A DNA stretch of 33,906 bases from an uncultured Dorea sp. (GTDB lineage: Bacteria > Bacillota > Clostridia > Lachnospirales > Lachnospiraceae). Below, piece by piece: positions 14,853 to 22,731 of this stretch. Below the pieces are notes generated by a model. That model was given only the letters and a program-made list of their open reading frames with translations. It did not search any database and was not told where the DNA came from. The translations under genes were made by a program, and so were the position numbers. Positions within the stretch are counted from its first letter, which is position 1; each line of letters opens with the position of its first letter. The stretch lies in the NCBI GenBank assembly GCA_910585725.1, contig CAJUFA010000034.1:1-33906 (forward strand), written 5' to 3'.

Positions 14853-16214
14853 ATGAGTATTGTTGATAATAAAAATCTGAATCCGGAATTGGTAAAAAAT
14901 GTAGATCCGGATTTGCAGCCGACACAGAAGCGTATCATGGGGACCCTGTCTTATGCGGCGAGCTTTATGGGTGGATGCGTATCCATCGGGACGTTTTCTA
15001 TGGGCGCGGGGTTGATCGGCGTCCTGACCGTTACGCAGGCGATTCTTGCCATGACGATCGGATGTCTTGTCATTGCGATTGCACTGGCGGTTATCGGGGA
15101 CTGCGGCCATACCTATGGTATTCCGTTTACAGTACAGTTAAGAAGCAGCTTTGGTACCACCGGCGTTAAGATTCCCGGTGTTCTCCGGGGACTTCCGGCA
15201 ATCGTATGGTTTGGTTTCCAGAGCTGGGTAGGAGCAGGAGCCATCAACAGCTGTATGAATATTCTGTTTGGCGTAAGCAACCTTCCGGTTGTATACGCGC
15301 TGTTTACCCTTCTGCAGGTAGCTCTTGCAATTAAGGGATTCGAGGGGATCAAGTGGCTTGAAAACATTTCCTGTGTATTCATCATTGCGATCCTGATCTA
15401 TATGCTGTATGTGGTTAATACTCAGTTCTCGTCAGAGATCGGAGACGTGTTCTCGGGTATCAAAGGAACATGGGGCATGCCTTTCTGGGCGGCTACGACT
15501 TCCTTCCTCGGGATCTATTCCACTATGATTATCAATGCATCCGATTATTCACGTAACGCGACGGACGATATCCGGCCTGTAAAGGCTGCCAGCATCTATA
15601 CAGTAGCTATCCTTCCGGTAACTCTGTTCATGGGTCTGATCGGTCTTCTTGTAACGGCCGCGACAGGAAACAGCGACCCGGTAGTAGTATTCTCTACCAC
15701 GATGGGAAGCAAGTTCCTTACTATCGTAACTCTGCTTTTTATCGCGTTTGCACAGGTAACGACAAATGTATTGAACAATATTGTTCCGCCGGCATATGTA
15801 TTGATGGAGTCTTTTAAGATGAAATGGACGCACGCTACTATATTGGTAGGTATCCTTTCTGCGTGCGTAATGCCATGGAAATTGGTTACAGATGAATCAG
15901 CAGCAGGGCTTAACTTTTTTACACAGTTCTATTCCGCGTTCCTTGGACCGATCTTCGCGGTTATGGCAGTGGATTACTTCATTCTTCGTAAAAAGAAACT
16001 GGATATCAATGATATGTATGATAAACAGGGATGTTTCAAGGGTATCAACTGGGCGGCGGTTATCGCTATTATCTTCGGATCACTGTGTTCGCTGCTTGTT
16101 ATGCAGTTGTCCTGGTATGTAAGTCTGATTCCTACGGGAGCTGCTTACTATCTGCTGATGAAGAAGATGCCGAGATCAAAGTCGTTCTGTAAAGGAACAA
16201 TTTTTGAAAAATAA
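14853..16214 (+). CDS. NCS1-family nucleobase/ureide permease, second copy
   Basis: A 453-residue paralogue of the permease at 11331 with about 12 membrane segments. Corresponding motifs are FMGGCVSIGTFSMGAGLIG, LRGLPAIVWFGFQSWVGAGA, IINASDYSRN, LNNIVPPAYVLMESF and AVDYFILRKKKL. It is placed after allantoinase copy 2 exactly as copy 1 follows allantoinase copy 1, which suggests duplication of an enzyme-permease pair followed by divergence. The substrate is expected to be that of the neighbouring hydrolase, an allantoin-like ureide. Ribosome site AAGGAGAGAG lies upstream of ATG 14853. A strong terminator follows 64 bases after the stop, closing the five-gene operon that starts at 9818. Confidence 0.85.
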   Translation: MSIVDNKNLNPELVKNVDPDLQPTQKRIMGTLSYAASFMGGCVSIGTFSMGAGLIGVLTVTQAILAMTIGCLVIAIALAVIGDCGHTYGIPFTVQLRSSFGTTGVKIPGVLRGLPAIVWFGFQSWVGAGAINSCMNILFGVSNLPVVYALFTLLQVALAIKGFEGIKWLENISCVFIIAILIYMLYVVNTQFSSEIGDVFSGIKGTWGMPFWAATTSFLGIYSTMIINASDYSRNATDDIRPVKAASIYTVAILPVTLFMGLIGLLVTAATGNSDPVVVFSTTMGSKFLTIVTLLFIAFAQVTTNVLNNIVPPAYVLMESFKMKWTHATILVGILSACVMPWKLVTDESAAGLNFFTQFYSAFLGPIFAVMAVDYFILRKKKLDINDMYDKQGCFKGINWAAVIAIIFGSLCSLLVMQLSWYVSLIPTGAAYYLLMKKMPRSKSFCKGTIFEK

Positions 16215-16280
16215 CTGAATGCGTCAGGGTCAAAAGTCTATGTATCATAACGATAAAAATGACTTTGGAATCCGCAGAAA

Positions 16281-16307
16281 AGGGACGGCGGATGCCGTCC
16301 CTTTTTT
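16281..16307 (+). terminator. Intrinsic terminator after permease 2
   Basis: AGGGACGGC (16281-16289) and GCCGTCCCT (16294-16302) form a perfect 9-bp stem with a 4-nt loop, followed by TTTTT. An A-run on the left side (16278-16280) gives some terminator character for the convergent minus-strand gene as well. Confidence 0.92.
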
Positions 16308-16340
16308 ATAGATTTAACTTAATTATAGCGGTACAGTGCA

Positions 16341-17258
16341 CTAGTGCGCTGACACATTTACTTTCAGGTCTAAAAACTTGAGCGTCGCTTCCATCAGACG
16401 CATGGTAACCGGGTTCTTTGTGTCCCGGTCAAAGTCGTGCATATTATGGGATGCGACGAATCTCTGAGGTTGATATTTGTTGCAGAGTTCCAGGAATTCG
16501 GAATAGGGTACGTCCGTATCCCCGGTGCTGTGCGCGCAGAAAAGAGGGCAGGGAAACTTCTCGCAGGTTCGTAAGGTATAATCAAGGTAGAAGAATTTCT
16601 GGCGTCCGGCATAGATCCAGTCAATCCATTTTCCCGTCTGTCTGGCATAGACATAGACGCTGTAATGAGTGCTTAAGTCTCCGACGGCGTGGATTCCGGA
16701 AGGGATAGCGCCAAGCGCCGATTCATTCACGGCCGGCAGGGCGCAGTAATAATTGCTGGGAGTCATGAACCAGCCGTCGCACAGAAAACCATATCCATAA
16801 TAAGAAAGGATTCCGGCGGGTTTTTTGGCGAAATTCCCGTGGGCGCCGGCAAGCAGGCTTAAGTATGCGCCGGCAGAGCGGCCCCATAGGAAGTACGGGA
16901 GAGCTTCGGAGGGCGCGGACGCAGGAGAAGTCCGGTTCCCCGCAGTGGCTTCTGTACAGGCAGCGTTATAGGAAGAGAAGTCCTCAATATAGTGATTTAT
17001 CGAGGCGCATACGTCGTCAAGGATCAAGTCCAGCTTTGCCGACGGAGCGAGGGGATAATCATAAGCGATGATGCAGTAACCGGCTTCGGTCATGGACGTG
17101 AGATGGAATTTGGGGAGATCAGTCCTTGTTCCGTATAATAATCCGCCGCCGTGGAAATATAAGATACAGGCTTTGGGTTTATGGTCCGTGTCGACATAGA
17201 CGGTAGCGTGCTTTTCATAGAATTCACTTGGGATAGATATTTCTGTGCTTTGTAACAT
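16341..17258 (-). CDS. Alpha/beta hydrolase (carboxylesterase-like)
   Basis: A 305-residue cytosolic hydrolase. The oxyanion motif HGGG lies at 36-39 (CILYFHGGGLLYG) and the nucleophile is S128 in LWGRSAGAYLSLL. An acidic residue in HSTGDTDVPYSEF and a histidine in ASHNMHDFDRD near the C-terminus could complete the triad. The fold is that of hormone-sensitive-lipase-like esterases. There is no signal peptide. The ATG 17258 is chosen because AAAGGAG precedes it; an upstream in-frame ATG would add 30 residues absent from such proteins. It is divergent from allE, shares the intergenic region with it, and carries the TGGTTGA motif upstream. Its role in ureide metabolism is unknown; it might hydrolyse an ester or acyl-ureide. 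Confidence 0.75.
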   Translation of the reverse strand: MLQSTEISIPSEFYEKHATVYVDTDHKPKACILYFHGGGLLYGTRTDLPKFHLTSMTEAGYCIIAYDYPLAPSAKLDLILDDVCASINHYIEDFSSYNAACTEATAGNRTSPASAPSEALPYFLWGRSAGAYLSLLAGAHGNFAKKPAGILSYYGYGFLCDGWFMTPSNYYCALPAVNESALGAIPSGIHAVGDLSTHYSVYVYARQTGKWIDWIYAGRQKFFYLDYTLRTCEKFPCPLFCAHSTGDTDVPYSEFLELCNKYQPQRFVASHNMHDFDRDTKNPVTMRLMEATLKFLDLKVNVSAH

Positions 17259-17290
17259 GTTAATGTCTCCTTTACGTGATTTGGACGATA

Positions 17291-17305
17291 TTAAAAAGTG
17301 GTTGA
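17291..17305. promoter_or_regulatory. Candidate operator 2: TTAAAAAGTGGTTGA
   Basis: Identical over 15 bases to the site at 9773-9787. It lies 33 bases upstream of the hydrolase start codon, within its predicted leader, in the plus orientation. A partial second copy, TGGTGAC, follows at 17312-17318. Confidence 0.4.
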
Positions 17306-17384
17306 AAACAATGGTGACTTTTTTTGATATTTGTTTTATATTTAACAATCACAGGCGCGAAAAACCACAGCGCCGATAAATAAT

Positions 17385-17412
17385 AGTATATCATAAAAAC
17401 AGGTACGGTCAA
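17385..17412 (-). promoter_or_regulatory. Probable promoter of the alpha/beta hydrolase gene
   Basis: On the minus strand, TTGACC (17412-17407) and TATACT (17390-17385) are separated by 16 bases. The predicted leader is about 120 bases. Confidence 0.5.
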
Positions 17413-17482
17413 GTATAAAAAAACGCCTGAATCTACCGCAAAATGGACAAAAATTGGAGAGCAGATTTGTCTAAAATGTCAA

Positions 17483-17511
17483 TTGAATTTCCTACTGAAA
17501 ATTGTCATAAT
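17483..17511 (+). promoter_or_regulatory. Probable promoter of the allE-allD-allFG-carbamate kinase operon
   Basis: TTGAAT (17483-17488) and CATAAT (17506-17511) are separated by 17 bases. The predicted start near 17518 coincides with the TGGTTGA-type operator at 17518-17535. Confidence 0.5.
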
Positions 17512-17517
17512 TAGGTT

Positions 17518-17535
17518 ATAAAAACTGGTTGACCA
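17518..17535. promoter_or_regulatory. Candidate operator 3: TGGTTGACCA
   Basis: ATAAAAACTGGTTGA (17518-17532) matches operator 1 at 13 of 15 positions and continues as CCA, forming TGGT-TG-ACCA (17526-17535) with inverted TGGT/ACCA arms. GntR/FCD regulators commonly use TGGT-N-ACCA arms, although usually with three central bases. It overlaps the predicted transcription start, fitting repression. Confidence 0.45.
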
Positions 17536-17584
17536 CAAAGACCAAAATTATTATTTTTTTAAACAAGAAAGAGAGGGAATGACA

Positions 17585-18379
17585 ATGAGTTATTTGAACA
17601 ATCAGATTGGTTACCGTGACGAACTTCTGCAGACACGTTCCGTGATTAAGAAGGAGAACTGGGTGCTTCTTGAACCGGACGGACTTGTGAAGAACGCGAT
17701 TCCGGGATATGTGAACTGTGATGTGACGATTCTTGGCACACCTGCTATGGGAGCTTCCTTCGCGGACTATCTGGTAACTGCGCACGCAGGCGGAAAGAAA
17801 GACGGTATCGGCGGAGAAGGAATCGAGACGTTCCTCTATGTGATCGAGGGCGAGGTTACGGTGAAGAACGCTGACAAGGAAGCGGATCTTACCCAGGGAG
17901 GATATATTTATTCTCCGGAGGATAAGCCGGTATCTTTCGAGAATAAGAGTGACAAGGACGCAAAACTCTATCTGTACAGACGCAGATATGAGAAGGTAGA
18001 GGGATACGGCGCTTATACCATCGTTGGCAATGCGAATGAATTAGAATGGCTGTCCTATGAGGGAATGGAGAACTGCTATATTCAGAACTTCCTTCCTACA
18101 GATGATTTTGGTTTTGATATGAATATGCATATCTTGAAGTTCCATATCGGCGCGTCTCATGGATATATCGAGACTCATGTGCAGGAGCATGGAATGTTAT
18201 TCCTGTCCGGTAAGGCAATGTATAGACTGGACGACGAGTGGGTGCCGTTAAAGAAAGGCGATTATGTATTTATGGACGCGTATTGTCCGCAGGCATGCTA
18301 TGCAGTCGGCGACGAAGGACGCGAAGAAGTTCTGACATATATCTATTCCAAAGACTGCAACAGAGACGTTGCGTTATAA
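17585..18379 (+). CDS. allE: (S)-ureidoglycine aminohydrolase
   Basis: A 264-residue bicupin that would hydrolyse the amine of (S)-ureidoglycine to give (S)-ureidoglycolate and ammonia. Length matches the family (about 260). The C-terminal cupin holds the likely manganese ligands E196, H198, H202 and Q236 in SHGYIETHVQEHGMLFLSG and DAYCPQACYA. The N-terminal cupin has ETFLYVIEGEVTV. ATG 17585 is preferred over 17579 because GAGAGGG then lies 7 nt upstream rather than 1. It heads a plus-strand operon with ureidoglycolate dehydrogenase, the oxamate carbamoyltransferase fusion and carbamate kinase, in metabolic order. Its presence directs flux towards ureidoglycolate and so supports the oxalurate route. 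Confidence 0.92.
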   Translation: MSYLNNQIGYRDELLQTRSVIKKENWVLLEPDGLVKNAIPGYVNCDVTILGTPAMGASFADYLVTAHAGGKKDGIGGEGIETFLYVIEGEVTVKNADKEADLTQGGYIYSPEDKPVSFENKSDKDAKLYLYRRRYEKVEGYGAYTIVGNANELEWLSYEGMENCYIQNFLPTDDFGFDMNMHILKFHIGASHGYIETHVQEHGMLFLSGKAMYRLDDEWVPLKKGDYVFMDAYCPQACYAVGDEGREEVLTYIYSKDCNRDVAL

Positions 18380-18470
18380 GAGATGCAAAATTGACGGGGA
18401 AATGTCATAACCAAAGTTTTAAGGATTACCGCGGCCATGCGGAAAATGAAATAAGGATGGTGGGGACACA

Positions 18471-19523
18471 ATGAAACTTTCAAGAGATGAATTAAAAGGT
18501 TTGATGAAAAATAAAATGATGCAGGCAGGCTTGAAGGAAGAGCATGCCGAGCAGACGGCGGAGATTCTCACATGGTCACATGAGAGAGGATATGCGTCGC
18601 ACGGCGCGGTACGTGTGGAGTATTACAGCGAGAGAATCGCCAAAGGCGGTATTACCAATGATCCGAATATCACCTGGACGCAGACAGGTCCGTGTTCAGG
18701 TATCATGGACGGAGATAACGGGATCGGTTACTGGGTGGCTACAAAAGCTACGGAGAAAGCGATCGAGATAGCAAAAGAGAACGGCGTGGCTATTGTAGGT
18801 ATGGCCAATATCTCTCACACGGGATCTATCGGATACTATACGGAGATGTGCGCGAAGGAAGGTCTTGCTGCAATTACATTCTGCCAGTCAGATCCGATGG
18901 CAGTGCCCTACGGCGGGACAGAGCCGTATTACGGAACCAATCCGATTTCATTCGCAGCGCCGACGGCTGACGACCGCAGAGTCGTATTCGATATGGCTAC
19001 AACAGTTCAGGCATGGGGCAAGATCCTCGACAAGAGGTCTCAGGGAGCGGAGATTCCGTCTGACTGGGCGGTAGATGAGAACGGCGAGGCTGTTACGGAT
19101 CCCCATAAGGTAAATGCCCTTACGCCTATCGCAGGAGCGAAGGGATACGGTCTTATGATGATGGTAGACGTGTTCTCAGGTATACTTCTGGGCGTACCTT
19201 TCGGAAAGCATGTAAGTTCTATGTATCATGACTGCTCTAAGGGACGTGAGCTCGGACAGATGATGATCGTTATGGATCCGGAGAGATTCTGCGGCGCTGA
19301 ACAGTTTAAGAAGAATATGTCTCAGACATGCGATGAGCTGGGCGAGATGAAAGCGGCGCCGGGATACGGCAAAGTATATTATCCGGGCGAGAGAGCCGTT
19401 ATGAGAAGAGACAAGGCTTATGCGTCAGGCGGTATTGAGGTTGTAGACGAGCTGGTTGAGTATCTGAAGGGCGATGCGGTTCATTTTGACAGATACGATC
19501 ATAAGAATAGATTCGCGGATTAA
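18471..19523 (+). CDS. allD: Ureidoglycolate dehydrogenase (Ldh_2/malate dehydrogenase-like family)
   Basis: A 350-residue NAD(P)-dependent dehydrogenase of the type 2 malate/L-lactate dehydrogenase family, expected to oxidise (S)-ureidoglycolate to oxalurate. Family marks are HERGYASHGAVRVEYY (37-52), MANISHTGSIGYY with N113 and probable catalytic H116, ITFCQSDPMAVPYGGTEPYY, and AGAKGYGLMMMVDVFSG. Length matches E. coli AllD (about 349). A weak ribosome site (GGTGGGG) lies before the ATG, the poorest in this operon. The upstream gene is allE and the downstream gene makes the enzyme that consumes oxalurate. Other members of the family use lactate, malate or sulfolactate, so the specificity rests on context and overall resemblance. 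Confidence 0.9.
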   Translation: MKLSRDELKGLMKNKMMQAGLKEEHAEQTAEILTWSHERGYASHGAVRVEYYSERIAKGGITNDPNITWTQTGPCSGIMDGDNGIGYWVATKATEKAIEIAKENGVAIVGMANISHTGSIGYYTEMCAKEGLAAITFCQSDPMAVPYGGTEPYYGTNPISFAAPTADDRRVVFDMATTVQAWGKILDKRSQGAEIPSDWAVDENGEAVTDPHKVNALTPIAGAKGYGLMMMVDVFSGILLGVPFGKHVSSMYHDCSKGRELGQMMIVMDPERFCGAEQFKKNMSQTCDELGEMKAAPGYGKVYYPGERAVMRRDKAYASGGIEVVDELVEYLKGDAVHFDRYDHKNRFAD

Positions 19524-19595
19524 TGAGTTACTGCAGTCTGTCGGCGCGCCGGCGGGCTGTAACGTATATTTTCTAAATTCAGAAAGGAAGAAGAC

Positions 19596-22500
19596 ATGTT
19601 AAAAACAGTTGTTAAAAAGGGAAGTTATCAGGATTCTGTTGTACTGATGCTTCTGACAAATGAGATTTCTTCAATAGAAGGAGTAAATAAGATTCAGGTA
19701 ATGATGGCAACTCCTGCAAACAAGGATATCTTTAAGAGCAGCGGGCTGGATACGGAAGAGCTGATGGCGGCGACTGCAAACGATATGGTAGTTGTAGCAG
19801 ATATCGAAGACGACGGCGTTCTTGACGTAGTTCTTGAGAAAGTGGAAGAATTTTTAAAGAAACAGTCTACGGCTGCAGAAGGAAAGAAAGGCGCCGAGAG
19901 TGTAAAATCATGGGATAAAGCCCTTAAGAAAGCTCCGGAAGCGAATCTCGCGGTTATCTCTATTCCGGGAGCGTATGCGGCGCTTGAGGCTGACCGTGCT
20001 CTTGACGAGGGATTGAATGTATTTATGTTCTCCGACAACGTAACGGTTGAAGACGAGAAAGCGCTGAAGGAAAAGGCTCATGCAAAGGGGTTGGCAGTTA
20101 TGGGGCCGGACTGTGGCACGGGCATTATCCAGGGGGTTCCGATTGCATTTACGAACAAGGTTATAAAGGGTTCCATTGGTATCATCGGCGCTTCAGGAAC
20201 AGGTATCCAGGAGCTTACGACGATTATCGACAGATTAGGTGAAGGCGTTACCAACGCTATCGGAATCGGCGGACGCGACCTGAACGCTAAGATCGGCGGA
20301 ATCACGATGATGGATATGATTGATGCGATGGAAGACGACGATGCCGTTAAAGTACTTGTTATCGTTTCTAAACCGCCGGCAAAGGAAGTGCGGGATATGA
20401 TCTCCGCAAGACTTTCTAATTTCAGCAAACCGGTCGTTACGTTATTCGTCGGTGAGAAACCGGAATATCATGAGGAAAACTTCTATCACTGTTATACGCT
20501 GGACGAGGCGGCGCGTAAGGCGGTCAGCCTTGTAAGAGGTACGGAAGTTGCGGAAGCGACGATTGATATCGATGAATCTGAGTTCTACAAAGCAGAAGAC
20601 GGTAAGACAATCAAGGCTTATTATTCAGGCGGAACACTCGCAAACGAAGCGGCTATGCTGATCAAAGATGCGATGAACTGTAAAGTGCCGCCGGAGGATA
20701 TCGAAGGATACATGCTTCAGTTAGACGGCAATGTTGTAGTTGACTTAGGCGACGACGCTTATACACAGGGCAAGCCTCATCCGATGATCGATCCTGCAAA
20801 GCGTATCGAATGTATGCAGGAAGCAGTAGATGATCCGACTACAGGCGCGGTACTTCTTGACATTATGCTTGGTTATGGTTCGCACGCCGATATGGCGGGA
20901 GCGCTCCTTCCGTCTATCGTTGCCCTGAAAGAGAAAGCGGAGAGCCAGGGAAGAAAAGTATTCTTTATCGCTACGGTATGCGGTACGAGAAGCGACTTCC
21001 AGGGATATGACGAGGCTGTTAATAAGTTGAAGGATGCAGGCGTGATCGTATGCGAGAATAACAAGCTTGCATGCCGTACGGCAATCCGTGCGATCGGAAG
21101 AGACTTTGACGAGCCGGTTAAGGAAATCCGTGCAAAAGAAGTCGCGGATGTAGAGAAGAACGCTCCTTCCGATAAGCTTCGCGCATTGCTTTCCGATAAG
21201 CCGAATATCATCAACATCGGTCTTAAGAGCTTCGCGGAAGTAGTAGAACAGTTTGGCTGTGAAGTGGTACAGTATGACTGGCAGCCGCCGGCAGGAGGTA
21301 ATGTGGAGCTGATTAAGATCCTGAACTTCCTGAGAAATTACGAGGGTATCGATGAGCTGAACCGTGCGGTAACGGCGAAGGTTGTTGCAAGTCAGCCGGT
21401 TCTTAAGGATAATGTACGCGCAAAAGAAGTGATTCCGGAATTTGCGGAGAACGGCGGCAAGGTAATCCTTCATGCAGGTCCTCCGGTAGCTTACGAGAAT
21501 ATGCCGGATCCGATGCAGGGTTCTTGCGTAGGCGCCGTTATGTTCGAAGAGTGGGCGGATACAGAGGAAGAAGCAAGGAAGATGTTAGAAGGCGGAGAGA
21601 TCAAATTCATCCCATGCCACCACTGCAATACGGTAGGTCCGATGGGCGGTATCACTTCTCCGAATATGGCTGTCTTTGTAGTTGAGAATGAGACGGGCGG
21701 CAACAAAGCTTACTGTACGATGAATGAAGGTATCGGCAAGGTGCTTCGTTTCGGCGCGTATGACGAGGAAGTTGTAAACCGTCTGCGCTGGATGAGAGAC
21801 GTTCTTGGCCCGACGTTAGGCAAAGCGCTTCGTTCTATGGAAAACGGACTTGCAATCAACCCGTTGATCGCGAAAGCAGTTGCCATGGGAGATGAATTCC
21901 ATCAGAGAAATATCGCGGCGTCTCTTGCGTTCTTGAAAGAGGTTGCTCCGATTATTACGGCTATGGAGATGGATGAAAAGGATCGTTATGACGTAATCAA
22001 ATTCCTGGCTGATACAGACCAGTTCTTCCTGAATATCATGATGGCTACAGGTAAGGCTGTTATGGATGATGCGCGCAAAGATACGGACGGAACGATCGTT
22101 ACCGCTATGTGCCGTAACGGATATGAATTTGGTATCCGTATTGCAGGTATGGGCGACGAGTGGTTCACAGGACCGGTCAACACACCGCAGGGACTTTATT
22201 TCACAGGATACGACGCTGAGGATGCGTGTCCGGATATGGGTGACAGCGCGATTACAGAGACCTTCGGCGTGGGCGGTATGGCGATGATCGCGGCGCCGGC
22301 CGTTACAAGATTCGTAGGCGCCGGCGGATATGAAGACGCTCTTCGTACCAGTAATGAGATGACGGAGATCTGTATCGACAGAAACCCGAACTTTACAGTT
22401 CCTACATGGAATTTCCAGGGAATTTGCCTTGGTATCGACGCAAGATTGGTTGTAGAAAAGGGAATCACACCGGTAATCAATACCGGTATTGCGAATAAGG

Positions 22501-22604
22501 TGGCCGGAAGAGGACAGATCGGCGCGGGTACGGTTCATCCGCCGATTGAATGTTTCGAGAAGGCTGTAAAGGCATACGCTAAGAAGCTTGGGTTTGAAGC
22601 ATAG
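19596..22604 (+). CDS. Fused AllF-AllG (FdrA-YlbE/DUF1116) oxamate carbamoyltransferase subunit
   Basis: A 1002-residue fusion. Residues about 1-525 are FdrA/AllF, an acyl-CoA-synthetase-like protein, with MGPDCGTGIIQGVPIAFTNK, GIIGASGTGIQELTTII and GIGGRDLN in the Rossmann-type domain. About 530-1002 are YlbE/AllG (DUF1116), with IINIGLKSFAEVVEQFG, QPPAGGN, FIPCHHCNTVGPMGGITSPN and GTVHPPIECFEKA. In E. coli these are separate proteins of about 555 and 419 residues which, with AllH, form oxamic transcarbamylase: oxalurate + phosphate -> oxamate + carbamoyl phosphate. Here one continuous frame joins them with no stop or frameshift. Ribosome site AGAAAGGAAG. The neighbours allD (makes oxalurate) and carbamate kinase (uses carbamoyl phosphate) fit exactly. 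The third subunit is encoded at 8637-9497. Confidence 0.88.
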   Translation: MLKTVVKKGSYQDSVVLMLLTNEISSIEGVNKIQVMMATPANKDIFKSSGLDTEELMAATANDMVVVADIEDDGVLDVVLEKVEEFLKKQSTAAEGKKGAESVKSWDKALKKAPEANLAVISIPGAYAALEADRALDEGLNVFMFSDNVTVEDEKALKEKAHAKGLAVMGPDCGTGIIQGVPIAFTNKVIKGSIGIIGASGTGIQELTTIIDRLGEGVTNAIGIGGRDLNAKIGGITMMDMIDAMEDDDAVKVLVIVSKPPAKEVRDMISARLSNFSKPVVTLFVGEKPEYHEENFYHCYTLDEAARKAVSLVRGTEVAEATIDIDESEFYKAEDGKTIKAYYSGGTLANEAAMLIKDAMNCKVPPEDIEGYMLQLDGNVVVDLGDDAYTQGKPHPMIDPAKRIECMQEAVDDPTTGAVLLDIMLGYGSHADMAGALLPSIVALKEKAESQGRKVFFIATVCGTRSDFQGYDEAVNKLKDAGVIVCENNKLACRTAIRAIGRDFDEPVKEIRAKEVADVEKNAPSDKLRALLSDKPNIINIGLKSFAEVVEQFGCEVVQYDWQPPAGGNVELIKILNFLRNYEGIDELNRAVTAKVVASQPVLKDNVRAKEVIPEFAENGGKVILHAGPPVAYENMPDPMQGSCVGAVMFEEWADTEEEARKMLEGGEIKFIPCHHCNTVGPMGGITSPNMAVFVVENETGGNKAYCTMNEGIGKVLRFGAYDEEVVNRLRWMRDVLGPTLGKALRSMENGLAINPLIAKAVAMGDEFHQRNIAASLAFLKEVAPIITAMEMDEKDRYDVIKFLADTDQFFLNIMMATGKAVMDDARKDTDGTIVTAMCRNGYEFGIRIAGMGDEWFTGPVNTPQGLYFTGYDAEDACPDMGDSAITETFGVGGMAMIAAPAVTRFVGAGGYEDALRTSNEMTEICIDRNPNFTVPTWNFQGICLGIDARLVVEKGITPVINTGIANKVAGRGQIGAGTVHPPIECFEKAVKAYAKKLGFEA

Positions 22605-22731
22605 GGAGCAATATTAACACATTTGCCAGTGTACTCGAAACCGTATGGCGATTATTGATTATTCGATGTACCGGGGGAGGGTGCACTGGTACTGGCATAG
22701 GGCCAGAACAGTCCAATACAGGAGATATTTT

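Larger units (their letters stand above)
17259..17584. promoter_or_regulatory. Divergent regulatory region between the alpha/beta hydrolase gene and allE
   Basis: 326 bases without a gene, strongly AT-rich. It holds a minus-strand and a plus-strand promoter candidate and two TGGTTGA motifs, each listed separately. Apart from these I see only short A and T runs and no stable hairpin. Confidence 0.6.
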
